Assembly (NCBI RefSeq): GCF_945869175.1
Contig: NZ_CAMBNZ010000011.1
Span: 1 to 43,356 of the forward strand
Reading direction: 5' to 3'
Origin: Limnohabitans sp. Rim8
GTDB lineage: Bacteria > Pseudomonadota > Gammaproteobacteria > Burkholderiales > Burkholderiaceae_C
DNA length: 43,356 nucleotides
Under the pieces are notes generated by a model, which searched no databases, was not told where the DNA came from, and saw nothing but the letters and a program-made list of their open reading frames with translations. Within the stretch, counting starts at the first letter, position 1. The number at the start of each line of letters is the position of its first letter. Shown here piece after piece: positions 37,201 to 43,356 of the stretch. The position numbers and the translations under genes were made by a program.

Positions 37201-37349
37201 TTGTGGGCGGCATGAGTTTGGGCACTTTGCTGGCCATCTTTGTGGTGCCCACCATGTACTCCTTGCTCGCCCGCAAGGCGGTACCAGGGCCCAACAAGGC
37301 AGTGGCCCACGACGAACCTGCAGCCGCAGGGCAAGCCTCAGGCCATTGA
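34257..37349 (+). CDS. RND efflux pump inner-membrane transporter (HAE1/AcrB-MexB family)
   Basis: Proton-driven exporter of drugs or other amphiphiles. The 1030-residue protein has the usual two-fold repeat of six helices and large periplasmic loops. The proton relay is intact: adjacent Asp residues in GLVVDDAIVVLENIY (about residue 402) and Lys in LITKHGILIVEF (about 914). It begins QLAEVSIRRPVLAVVMS, typical for this family. ATG 34257 is preferred over GTG 34251 because GAGGGG lies five bases upstream. The stretch QGTVVYRAVDWDERKRST is close to the subfamily that includes MexF-independent, single-adaptor pumps; substrate is unknown. No outer-membrane factor gene is next to it, so it must use one encoded elsewhere. 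Confidence 0.94.
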   Translation: MQLAEVSIRRPVLAVVMSLMILLVGAVSFKSLSLREYPKIDEPTVTVTTRYVGASAEVIESQVTKPLEDSIAGIDAVDVITSISRAEQSQITVRFRLEKDADTAAAEVRDRTSRVRNRLPQAIEEPVIAKVEADAFPVIWLAFSSDTLNPLQINDLVNRVVKPRLQTVTGVADVRIFGERKYAMLVSLDAARLSSFKLTPQDVEEAIRRSNLELPAGRIESTNREFSVSSQTDLNRPGQFGDIVIRNINGFSVKLRDVAQIKEDAASDRSMVRLNGQPAISAGVIRQATANPLELSKGVREMIPRLKADLPGDMAINVANDNSVFIDRSVKNVFQTIIEAVVLVALVIFVFLRTLRASIIPIITIPVSLIGAFAMMALAGFTINTLTLLALVLAIGLVVDDAIVVLENIYRHIEEGLDPFSAAIKGVREISFAVIAMTMTLAAVFAPLAFTPGRTGKLFGEFALALAGAVIVSGFVALTLAPMLSAKLLRHNPNPSWFDRSMERCLTSLSKGYESLLSLILNRARWVVVLVMVGSGVGIALIYPSMKQELAPLEDRGTILGTVNAPDGSTLEYTDRYARALEKFGQSYPEFDRIFSNMGNPTVGQGTVVYRAVDWDERKRSTLDIARELGAKFNSLPGVNAFPITPPSLGQGFRERPLNFVIQTSDSYQNLNLLTRQMMDEIAKNPGILSPDVDLRLNKPELRVEVDRVKAAELGVSIEVVAKTIETMLGGRVVTRYKRDAEQYDVIVQTLPSARNTPDDIDVIQVRGRNDTMIPLSMLVKVRESVSPRELNHFGQRRSVSITANLAPEYSLGEALKFMDDTAAKVLKPGYTTELNGTSREFKSAQGALVIVFVLALFFIFLVLAAQFESFVDPFVIMLSVPLSMIGALLALKWTGGSLNVYSQIGLITLVGLITKHGILIVEFTNQLREQGMNMQEALVKASGQRLRPILMTTGAMVLGAVPLALATGAGAESRTQIGWVIVGGMSLGTLLAIFVVPTMYSLLARKAVPGPNKAVAHDEPAAAGQASGH

Positions 37350-37371
37350 TTTTTTGTGGGTTCTGCCATTC

Positions 37372-37398
37372 AAAAGGGTTGCACTTGCAGCCCTTTTT
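37372..37398. terminator. Bidirectional terminator between the RND operon and moeA
   Basis: A ten-base stem (AAAGGGTTGC with GCAGCCCTTT, one G-T pair) and ACTT loop is followed by a T-run on the plus strand and four T residues on the minus strand. It lies 22 bases after the pump gene and 12 bases after moeA, so it can serve both. Confidence 0.75.
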
Positions 37399-37409
37399 CT
37401 GGGTGGTGC

Positions 37410-38705
37410 TCAGAGGTGCCCGTCAAACATCATCACATCCACCTCGTCGCCCACGGCCACGTTGCCTTGGGCATGGCCCAGCACGATCAGGCCATTGGCA
37501 TGCACCATGGAGCTAAGAACACCGGATCCTTGGTTGCCGGTGATGCTGACCTGCAACTCGCCTACTGCGTTCGAGCTGACGATGCCACGCTGGTATTCGG
37601 TGCGGCCCGGCTTTTTGCGCAAGGCCTCGGTGCTTTTGGCTTTGAGCAGGGGCAGGGCAGGCGCTTGCCAGCCCATCAGGTGCTGCAGGGCCGGGCGCAC
37701 AAAGGCAGCGAAGGTCACCATGACGGCCACCGGGTTGCCGGGCAGGCCAAACAAAACGGCTGAACGGTTTGCGCGCTGGATGCGGCCCACGGCCATCGGG
37801 CGACCTGGGCGCATGGCGATGCGCCAAAAGGCCACATCACCGAGCTTTTTCATCATGGCCTTGGTGTGATCGGCCTCGCCCACGCTCACGCCACCACTGG
37901 TGATGATGGCGTCGGCTTGGTCGGCCGCTTGCATGAAGGCTTGTTCCAGCGCGGCGGGTTCGTCGCGCACCACGCCCATGTCGATCAGCTCGCAGCCCAA
38001 CGCTTTCACCATGCAGGCCACCGTGTAACGGTTGCTGTCGTACACCGCGCCTTCTCGGGGTGATTCGCCCAGGCTCAGGATTTCGTCGCCGGTTGAAAAG
38101 TAGGCCACCTTGGGCTTGCGCCAAACAGTGACTGTGGGCAAACCCAGGCTGGCCAGCAGGCCGCAAGCCGCAGGGCCAAGTCGCGAGCCTGCATGCAGGG
38201 CGGGTTGGCCCGCCATCAGGTCTTCACCCAGCAGGCGGCGGTTGTCGCCTGCTTGCAGCACGCCCGGCGTGATGTGGACCGAGTCGCCCTCTGCTTTGAC
38301 CAGTTCTTGCGGCGCCACCGTGTCCAACCCTTTGGGCATGATCGCTCCGGTCATGATGCGAACACACTCACCCGCATGCACGCTGCCTTGCCAAGCGGCA
38401 CCGGCAAACGCCGTGCCCACCACGGTGAACGTTTTAGGGCGGTCGGTCCGCAGTTCAGCGCCACGCAAAGCGTAGCCGTCCATGGCCGAGTTGTCGTGGG
38501 GCGGTACGCTGATGGGTGAGACCAGGTCTTGCGCCAGGATGCGGCCATGGGCATGCATCAGGGGCAGGCTTTCCTGTTCCCGCACCGGTTGCACCAGTTG
38601 AGCCAGAAAATCGTTCACATGTTGGGCCGAGAGGGCCTGTGGGTCATAGCCTTGGAGCCGCTCAGCGATCTCGTTCAGGGACAGTGGTGTGGACAGGGTC
38701 GTCAT
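37410..38705 (-). CDS. moeA: Molybdopterin molybdenumtransferase
   Basis: Inserts molybdate into adenylated molybdopterin to form the molybdenum cofactor. The 431-residue protein has the MoeA layout: SVPPHDNSAMDGYALRG (about residues 61-77), a region with GIIMPKGLDTV-like sequence TGAIMPKGLDTVAPQ, the nucleotide-binding domain with AIITSGGVSVGEADHTK and LFGLPGNPVAVMVTF, and a beta-barrel C-terminal domain. I used the ATG at 38705; a GTG at 38720 in the same frame is the alternative, and neither has a clear ribosome site. It is the last gene of a moaA-mobA-moeA cluster on the minus strand, 35 bases after mobA. Confidence 0.94.
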   Translation of the reverse strand: MTTLSTPLSLNEIAERLQGYDPQALSAQHVNDFLAQLVQPVREQESLPLMHAHGRILAQDLVSPISVPPHDNSAMDGYALRGAELRTDRPKTFTVVGTAFAGAAWQGSVHAGECVRIMTGAIMPKGLDTVAPQELVKAEGDSVHITPGVLQAGDNRRLLGEDLMAGQPALHAGSRLGPAACGLLASLGLPTVTVWRKPKVAYFSTGDEILSLGESPREGAVYDSNRYTVACMVKALGCELIDMGVVRDEPAALEQAFMQAADQADAIITSGGVSVGEADHTKAMMKKLGDVAFWRIAMRPGRPMAVGRIQRANRSAVLFGLPGNPVAVMVTFAAFVRPALQHLMGWQAPALPLLKAKSTEALRKKPGRTEYQRGIVSSNAVGELQVSITGNQGSGVLSSMVHANGLIVLGHAQGNVAVGDEVDVMMFDGHL

Positions 38706-38740
38706 GGTCTGCGCGGCCACTGCAACAGTGGCCAGGAGGG

Positions 38741-39373
38741 TCAGAGGGCTTCGAGTTGCTGCAACTCGGCCAAGGTGTTGGCGTTGGCAAAAGCATGGGC
38801 GCTGTCGCCGGGCAAATCAAATGGGACCATGGCGCAGCGTTGCTGGGCCGTCCAGGCGTCGATCTTGCGCCCACCGCTTTGGGTGAACTTGACCAGGCTT
38901 TCGAGCAGGTCCGTTTTGATCAGGCAAAACACCGGCTGTGGGCGCACCGTGCCATCGGCCTCGGGTGCGGCCGCCATGGCCATGTCGGCGTCTTGGGCGT
39001 TCAAGGCCGTCAGCAAGCGCTCGACCAAGTCCAGCGGAAACAGCGGTGAGTCGCAAGGCACGGTGAGCATGAGCGGCGTTTCGCAGCGCTCCAGTCCGGT
39101 GAGGAAGCCCGCCAAAGGACCGGCAAAACCGTCGATGCTGTCGGGCCAAACCGGCACACCCAGCGATTCATACGCTGCGAGGTTGCGGTTGGCGTTGATC
39201 AACACTTCTTGCAAAGGGTGGCTTTGCAGTTGCAGGCGCATCAATGTTTGCAGCGCCAGCGGAAGACCGTGGAAGTTCTGCAGGCCTTTGTCGGTGCCGC
39301 CCATGCGCGAGCCACGCCCGCCGGCAAGGATCAGGCCGGTGATGGCTGTGTTGTTCATGGCAAGAGTTGTCAT
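38741..39373 (-). CDS. mobA: Molybdenum cofactor guanylyltransferase
   Basis: Adds GMP to the molybdenum cofactor, giving the dinucleotide form used by DMSO-reductase-family enzymes such as nitrate reductase and formate dehydrogenase. The 210-residue protein starts with the nucleotide-binding motif [19 protein letters not shown] (residues 14-32). The Mg2+-binding Asp is in [11 protein letters not shown] (about residues 98-108). A GGAGG ribosome site lies within the end of moaA, ten bases before the ATG, indicating coupling. Its presence implies that this organism has molybdenum enzymes of the guanine dinucleotide type. Confidence 0.93.
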   Translation of the reverse strand: MTTLAMNNTAITGLILAGGRGSRMGGTDKGLQNFHGLPLALQTLMRLQLQSHPLQEVLINANRNLAAYESLGVPVWPDSIDGFAGPLAGFLTGLERCETPLMLTVPCDSPLFPLDLVERLLTALNAQDADMAMAAAPEADGTVRPQPVFCLIKTDLLESLVKFTQSGGRKIDAWTAQQRCAMVPFDLPGDSAHAFANANTLAELQQLEAL

Positions 39374-39378
39374 GGCCT

Positions 39379-40521
39379 TCAGCCTCCGATATAGCTCATT
39401 TCCACCCGGTGGCCGGGGCCGCTGGCGGTGTCCGGGCCGCGCAGGCTGCGCAGCACCGAGTATTGGTCGGTGCGCCCGCGCCAGATGGCGTCCACCATGG
39501 CGGCCAGGGCGGTGTCCGTTTGGGTCGGGTCACGCAGCAACTGACGCAGGTCATAACCTTGGCTGGCAAACAGGCACAAATAAAGTCGGCCCTCGGTGGA
39601 CAGGCGGGCGCGGTTGCAGTCGCCGCAAAAAGCCTGCGTCACGCTGCTGATCACGCCGATTTCGCCCAAAGCCGGGTCGTATTCGCCTTGGGCGTTGGCA
39701 TAGCCCCAGCGTGCGGCTGTTTCGCCCGGGGCCGAAGGGTCCAGTGGCACCAAGGGCAGCTCGGTTTGCAGCAAGCGGATCACCTCGGCGCTGGGCAACA
39801 CCTCGTCCATGCACCACCCATTGGTCGCCCCCACGTCCATGTATTCGATGAAGCGCAGCACGATGCCCGAACCTCGGAAGTGCCGGGCCATGGGCAAAAT
39901 TTCGTGGTCGTTCGTGCCGCGCTTGACCACCATGTTGACTTTGATCGGCCCAAGGCCTGCCGCTTGGGCTGCTTCAATCCCGGCCAGCACGTCGGCCACC
40001 GGAAAGTCCACGTCGTTCATGGTTCTGAAAACCGCATCATCCAGCCCGTCCAAACTGACCGTGACGCGTTGCAGCCCGGCGTCTTTCAGACTTTGGGCCT
40101 TCCGGGCCAGCAGTGAACCATTGGTGGTCAGGGTCAAATCGAGAGGCAGGCCCTCGGGGGTGCGCAGCGCAGCCAGTTGCGCGATCAGGATTTCGATGTT
40201 CTTGCGCAACAGCGGTTCACCACCAGTGAGGCGAATTTTGCGCACCCCTTGGCTTGCAAACACGCTGGCGATGCGGGAAATTTCTTCAAAATTGAGCAGT
40301 TGCTTGTGCGGCAGGTAGACATAGTCTTTGTCAAAGACTTCCTTGGGCATGCAATAGCTGCAGCGAAAGTTGCACCGGTCGGTGACGCTGATGCGCAAAT
40401 CGCTCAAGGGCCTGCGCAAGCCGTCCAAGGTCAGGCCGTTTAAGGCATGCCCCTCGGCAATGGGGGGCAATGGCAGACTGGGGTGGCGCTGGTCAAGCAG
40501 CGGAATGACGCGTTCAGACAT
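39379..40521 (-). CDS. moaA: GTP 3',8-cyclase (MoaA), radical SAM enzyme
   Basis: First step of molybdopterin synthesis, converting GTP with MoaC into cyclic pyranopterin. The 380-residue protein has the radical SAM cluster CxxxCxxC (Cys50, Cys54, Cys57), the SAM-binding GGEP ([12 protein letters not shown]) and the second cluster cysteines in [11 protein letters not shown] and LYLCLF. It ends with the two Gly residues (SYIGG) that are essential in this family. The N-terminus is about 25 residues longer than in E. coli (329 residues in total there). moaC, moaD, moaE and mogA are not in the window. Confidence 0.96.
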   Translation of the reverse strand: MSERVIPLLDQRHPSLPLPPIAEGHALNGLTLDGLRRPLSDLRISVTDRCNFRCSYCMPKEVFDKDYVYLPHKQLLNFEEISRIASVFASQGVRKIRLTGGEPLLRKNIEILIAQLAALRTPEGLPLDLTLTTNGSLLARKAQSLKDAGLQRVTVSLDGLDDAVFRTMNDVDFPVADVLAGIEAAQAAGLGPIKVNMVVKRGTNDHEILPMARHFRGSGIVLRFIEYMDVGATNGWCMDEVLPSAEVIRLLQTELPLVPLDPSAPGETAARWGYANAQGEYDPALGEIGVISSVTQAFCGDCNRARLSTEGRLYLCLFASQGYDLRQLLRDPTQTDTALAAMVDAIWRGRTDQYSVLRSLRGPDTASGPGHRVEMSYIGG

Positions 40522-40612
40522 AGAAGGTTGATTGTGCCTTCAAACCCGGATGCCCTTGGTCTTCAAGGACTCCCCAGGGTCATGCGCAACTGGATCGGAC
40601 CCAATGTCTGCT

Positions 40613-42046
40613 TCAGCCGTGCGCAATGGCCACGGTTTTGAGGGTGGTGAAACCCAGCAAGGCCTCAAAGCCTTTTTCGCGCCCGTAACCCGAAGACTTG
40701 ACACCGCCAAAGGGCAACTCCACACCCCCGCCTGCACCGTAGTTGTTGATGAAGACCTGTCCGCTGCGCAGGCGCTTGGCCATGCGGAATTGGCGTGAGC
40801 CGTCTCGCGTCCAAACACCGGCGACCAGACCGAATTCGGTGGCGTTGGCCAGTTCTACCGCGTGGTCTTCGTCCCTGAAGGCCATGGCCGCCAGCACGGG
40901 ACCAAAGACTTCTTCTTGCGCCAAGCGGTGCATCACCGGCACGTCGCGCAAAAGAACAGGGGCTTGGTAAAAACCTCCCGCAGGTACGCCGGGGGCAATT
41001 TGGCCTTGCGCCACGGTGGCGATGCCATCGGCTCTGGCCTGGTCCAGAAAACCGGTCACACGGGTCAACTGGCTGGCGCGTATCAGGGGGCCCAAGTCCA
41101 AATTCATGGCGGCAGAGCCCACCTGCAGGCGGCCAAAGGCTTCGCCTAAGCGCTGGAGCAGCGGCTCGTAAATGCTTTGCTGGATCAGCACACGAGAGCC
41201 TGCGCTGCAAGTCTGACCTGAGTTTTGCACGATGGCGTTGACCACCACGGGAATGGCCGCGTCCAGGTCGGCGTCTTCAAAAATGATTTGCGGGCTTTTG
41301 CCCCCCAGCTCCAAGGTGACTGGGCAATGGCGCTCGGCGGCCACTTGCTGGATGAGCGTCCCAACGCCAGGGCTGCCGGTGAAGCTGATGTGGTCAATGC
41401 CGGGGTGCCGGGCCAGTGCATCGCCCACTTCGTGGCCGTAACCGGTGACGATGTTGATGGCCCCGGGCGGAAAACCCACCTCAGCGGCCAGCTGCGCCAC
41501 CCGGATCAGGCTCAGGCACGCGTCTTCGGCCGGCTTGACCACACAGGCGTTGCCTGCAGCCAAGGCACCGCCCACGCTGCGTCCAAAAATCTGCATCGGG
41601 TAGTTCCAGGGAATCACATGGCCCGTCACACCGTGTGGCTCGCGCCAGGTCAGGACGCTGTAGCCGTTTTGGTAGGGCAGGGTCTCGCCGTGCAGCTTGT
41701 CGCAAGCGCCGGCATAGAACTCGAAATACCGTGCCAGCGCCAGCGCATCGGCAGCCGCTTGTTTGGTGGGTTTGCCACAGTCACGCTGCTCGAGCGCAGC
41801 CAGCTCGTTGGCGAATTGCACCACTTTTTGTGACAACTTCATCAACAGGCGGCCACGCTCCATGGCGCTCAGTTTCCCCCAGGGGCCGATGAAAGCAGCG
41901 CGGGCCGCTTGCACGGCTTGGTCGATGTCGGCGGCCTGGCTGCGCGGAATCTGATCGAAGACCTGCCCGTCCGAAGGGTCCAGCACGTCGATGGTTTGGC
42001 CGGCCAAGGCGGGGAGGGATTGGTTGGCGATGAAGTTGTGTTGCAT
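40613..42046 (-). CDS. NAD(P)+-dependent aldehyde dehydrogenase
   Basis: Oxidises an aldehyde to its acid. The 477-residue protein has the ALDH superfamily features: VIPWNYPMQIFGRSVGGALAAGN (cofactor-binding, about residues 143-165), KPAEDA, ISFTGSPGVGTLIQ (about 217-230), catalytic Glu in VTLELGGKSPQ (about 242-252), catalytic Cys in NSGQTCSAGSRV (about 275-286), and the late GLVAGVWTRD and INNYGAGGGVELPFGG. It looks closest to the betaine-aldehyde or broad-range type, but the substrate is not assignable. I used the ATG at 42046; the open frame beyond it to 42127 is AT-rich leader, and no ribosome site supports either. Confidence 0.88.
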   Translation of the reverse strand: MQHNFIANQSLPALAGQTIDVLDPSDGQVFDQIPRSQAADIDQAVQAARAAFIGPWGKLSAMERGRLLMKLSQKVVQFANELAALEQRDCGKPTKQAAADALALARYFEFYAGACDKLHGETLPYQNGYSVLTWREPHGVTGHVIPWNYPMQIFGRSVGGALAAGNACVVKPAEDACLSLIRVAQLAAEVGFPPGAINIVTGYGHEVGDALARHPGIDHISFTGSPGVGTLIQQVAAERHCPVTLELGGKSPQIIFEDADLDAAIPVVVNAIVQNSGQTCSAGSRVLIQQSIYEPLLQRLGEAFGRLQVGSAAMNLDLGPLIRASQLTRVTGFLDQARADGIATVAQGQIAPGVPAGGFYQAPVLLRDVPVMHRLAQEEVFGPVLAAMAFRDEDHAVELANATEFGLVAGVWTRDGSRQFRMAKRLRSGQVFINNYGAGGGVELPFGGVKSSGYGREKGFEALLGFTTLKTVAIAHG

Positions 42047-42144
42047 GCTGGTATTTTGGACTTGCCAGGTTATTTGAAAATCACCCACGGGACAGCTCAG
42101 GGTGCCATCACTGAGAAACCAGTCCATTGACCGTTACGAGTGCC

Positions 42145-42172
42145 AAAAAAGGGCCCGCAAAAGCGGGCCCTT
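42145..42172 (-). terminator. Rho-independent terminator after hppA
   Basis: On the minus strand an AAGGGCCCGC stem pairs with GCGGGCCCTT around a four-base loop and is followed by a run of six U residues. It starts 18 bases after the hppA stop. The stem is perfect and very GC-rich. Confidence 0.9.
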
Positions 42173-42189
42173 GAGCGCTTCAGGTCAGC

Positions 42190-43356
42190 TCAAGCACCAT
42201 GAAACTGCATCACCAGTGGCACGATCAAGAGCGCCACAATGTTGATGATCTTGATCAGCGGGTTGATGGCAGGTCCTGCCGTGTCTTTGTAAGGGTCACC
42301 CACGGTATCGCCCGTGACGGCCGCTTTGTGGGCCTCCGATCCCTTGCCGCCGTGGTGACCGTCTTCGATGTATTTTTTGGCGTTGTCCCAAGCACCGCCA
42401 CCTGTGCACATGGAAATCGCCACAAACAAGCCGGTGATGATGGTGCCCATCAACAAACCGCCCAGCGCCTTGGGCCCCAAGATCAAACCGACCAGCACAG
42501 GTACCACCACGGGCAACAGGCTTGGGATGACCATTTCTTTGATGGCGGCGGTGGTCAGCATGTCCACAGCTTTGCCGTACTCGGGCTTGGCTGTGCCCTC
42601 CATGATGCCGGGGATTTCTTTGAACTGACGGCGAACTTCAACCACCACACTGCCAGCGGCGCGACCGACCGCCTCCATGGCCATGGCGCCGAACAGATAT
42701 GGAATCAAACCGCCAATGAACAAGCCAATGATGACCAGTGGGTCGGATAAGTCAAACCGGATGACTTTGCCGTAAGCCTCTAACTTGTGGGTGTAGTCCG
42801 CGAACAACACCAAAGAGGCCAAGCCCGCAGAGCCAATCGCATAGCCCTTGGTCACGGCCTTGGTGGTGTTGCCCACGGCGTCCAAAGGGTCGGTGATGGC
42901 GCGAACACTGCTCGGCATCTCGGCCATTTCGGCAATGCCGCCGGCGTTGTCGGTGATGGGCCCATAAGCGTCCAGCGCCACCACAATACCGGCCATGCTC
43001 AGCATGGACGTTGCGGCAACGGCAATGCCGTACAGTCCACCCAATGCATAAGCCGTCCAAATGGCCAGGCAAACAAACATCACCGGCCAAGCGGTCGAAC
43101 GCATGGACACGCCAAGACCGGCAATGATGTTGGTCCCGTGGCCGGTGGTGGAGGCCTGAGCGATGTGTTGAACCGGGGTGTATTGCGTGCCGGTGTAAAA
43201 CTCGGTGATCCAGACCAAGGTGGCGGTGAGCACAAGCCCAACGGAACAGGCACCAAAAAGCCGCAAGGGTGCGCCGGTGCCGCCCAAGGCGTTGTCAGGC
43301 ATCAGCCAGATGGTGACAAAGTAAAAGGCGATAAGGGACAGCACGCCCGAAATGGC
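42190..43356 (-). CDS. hppA: Membrane-bound pyrophosphatase, K+-independent H+-pumping type (C-terminal part, cut by window end)
   Basis: Uses pyrophosphate hydrolysis to pump protons across the membrane. Only the last 388 residues are inside the window; the start lies beyond 43356. Visible motifs are [19 protein letters not shown] and [16 protein letters not shown], followed by [21 protein letters not shown], and the C-terminal [20 protein letters not shown]. The Lys in GNTTKA, where K+-dependent enzymes have Ala, marks the K+-independent class, which pumps H+. The His-Gly segment near residue 330 of this fragment ([15 protein letters not shown]) is the family's variable loop. A strong terminator follows. 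Confidence 0.95.
   Translation of the reverse strand, partial: AISGVLSLIAFYFVTIWLMPDNALGGTGAPLRLFGACSVGLVLTATLVWITEFYTGTQYTPVQHIAQASTTGHGTNIIAGLGVSMRSTAWPVMFVCLAIWTAYALGGLYGIAVAATSMLSMAGIVVALDAYGPITDNAGGIAEMAEMPSSVRAITDPLDAVGNTTKAVTKGYAIGSAGLASLVLFADYTHKLEAYGKVIRFDLSDPLVIIGLFIGGLIPYLFGAMAMEAVGRAAGSVVVEVRRQFKEIPGIMEGTAKPEYGKAVDMLTTAAIKEMVIPSLLPVVVPVLVGLILGPKALGGLLMGTIITGLFVAISMCTGGGAWDNAKKYIEDGHHGGKGSEAHKAAVTGDTVGDPYKDTAGPAINPLIKIINIVALLIVPLVMQFHGA

Noticed and set aside
1..43356. A defence, toxin-antitoxin, prophage or other novel multi-gene system
   Set aside because: I looked for nuclease, helicase, reverse transcriptase, toxin, integrase and repeat-array signatures among all plausible genes and found none; the gene content is housekeeping and metabolic.

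Overview
The window reads as chromosomal DNA of a betaproteobacterium, most likely a Burkholderiales of the Comamonadaceae type (Limnohabitans, Rhodoferax, Polaromonas or relatives). This rests on high GC, gene neighbourhoods such as suhB-trmJ-cysE, trxA-rho-rpmE2, dnaX-ybaB-recR, gloB-methyltransferase-rnhA and moaA-mobA-moeA, and protein sequences of that flavour. I could not run a search, so the genus is an inference. The window is gene-dense, with about 40 intact or partial coding genes, one decayed gene and one small RNA. I saw no rRNA, tRNA, CRISPR array, insertion sequence, integrase or phage gene.

Layout. 1-2183: a His/Gly/Arg-rich exported protein, a retropepsin-like protease pseudogene next to a DUF2306 membrane protein, and uppP (cell wall lipid recycling). 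2184-6589 (minus): the tightly packed block suhB, mutS, alpha/beta hydrolase. 6739-8249 (plus): trmJ and cysE. 8274-10361 (minus): dnaG. 10477-12693: an acyl-CoA synthetase facing a Nudix hydrolase. 12809-17220: a catabolic island with a TRAP transporter (dctP, dctQ, dctM), a fumarylpyruvate-hydrolase-like enzyme and a divergent MarR regulator, probably for uptake and breakdown of an aromatic acid or its ring-cleavage product. 17239-20695: a small ABM-domain protein, a MATE transporter and a large GT-C-like membrane protein. 20839-23032 (minus): trxA, rho and rpmE2, with clear terminators. 23136-24850: a flavoprotein and a small unknown protein. 24928-27923: SRP RNA on the minus strand, then dnaX, ybaB and recR on the plus strand. 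28093-32838: an orphan solute-binding protein, mltD, gloB, a degenerate methyltransferase and rnhA. 32942-37349: an RND efflux pump without its outer-membrane partner. 37410-40521 (minus): the molybdenum cofactor genes moaA, mobA and moeA. 40613-42046: an aldehyde dehydrogenase. 42190-43356: the C-terminal part of a K+-independent H+-pumping pyrophosphatase, cut by the window edge.

Most of the content is housekeeping: replication and repair (dnaG, dnaX, mutS, recR, rnhA), transcription termination, protein targeting, envelope growth and cofactor synthesis. I found no convincing new multi-gene system. The most interesting signals are at the sequence level. They are a nine-adenine slippery run in dnaX with quick stops in both alternative frames (a likely tau/gamma switch), a structurally well supported but unannotated SRP RNA antisense to the dnaX leader, a twice-interrupted protease pseudogene, a terminator-like hairpin placed between dctP and dctQM, and paired direct repeats over the dctP promoter.
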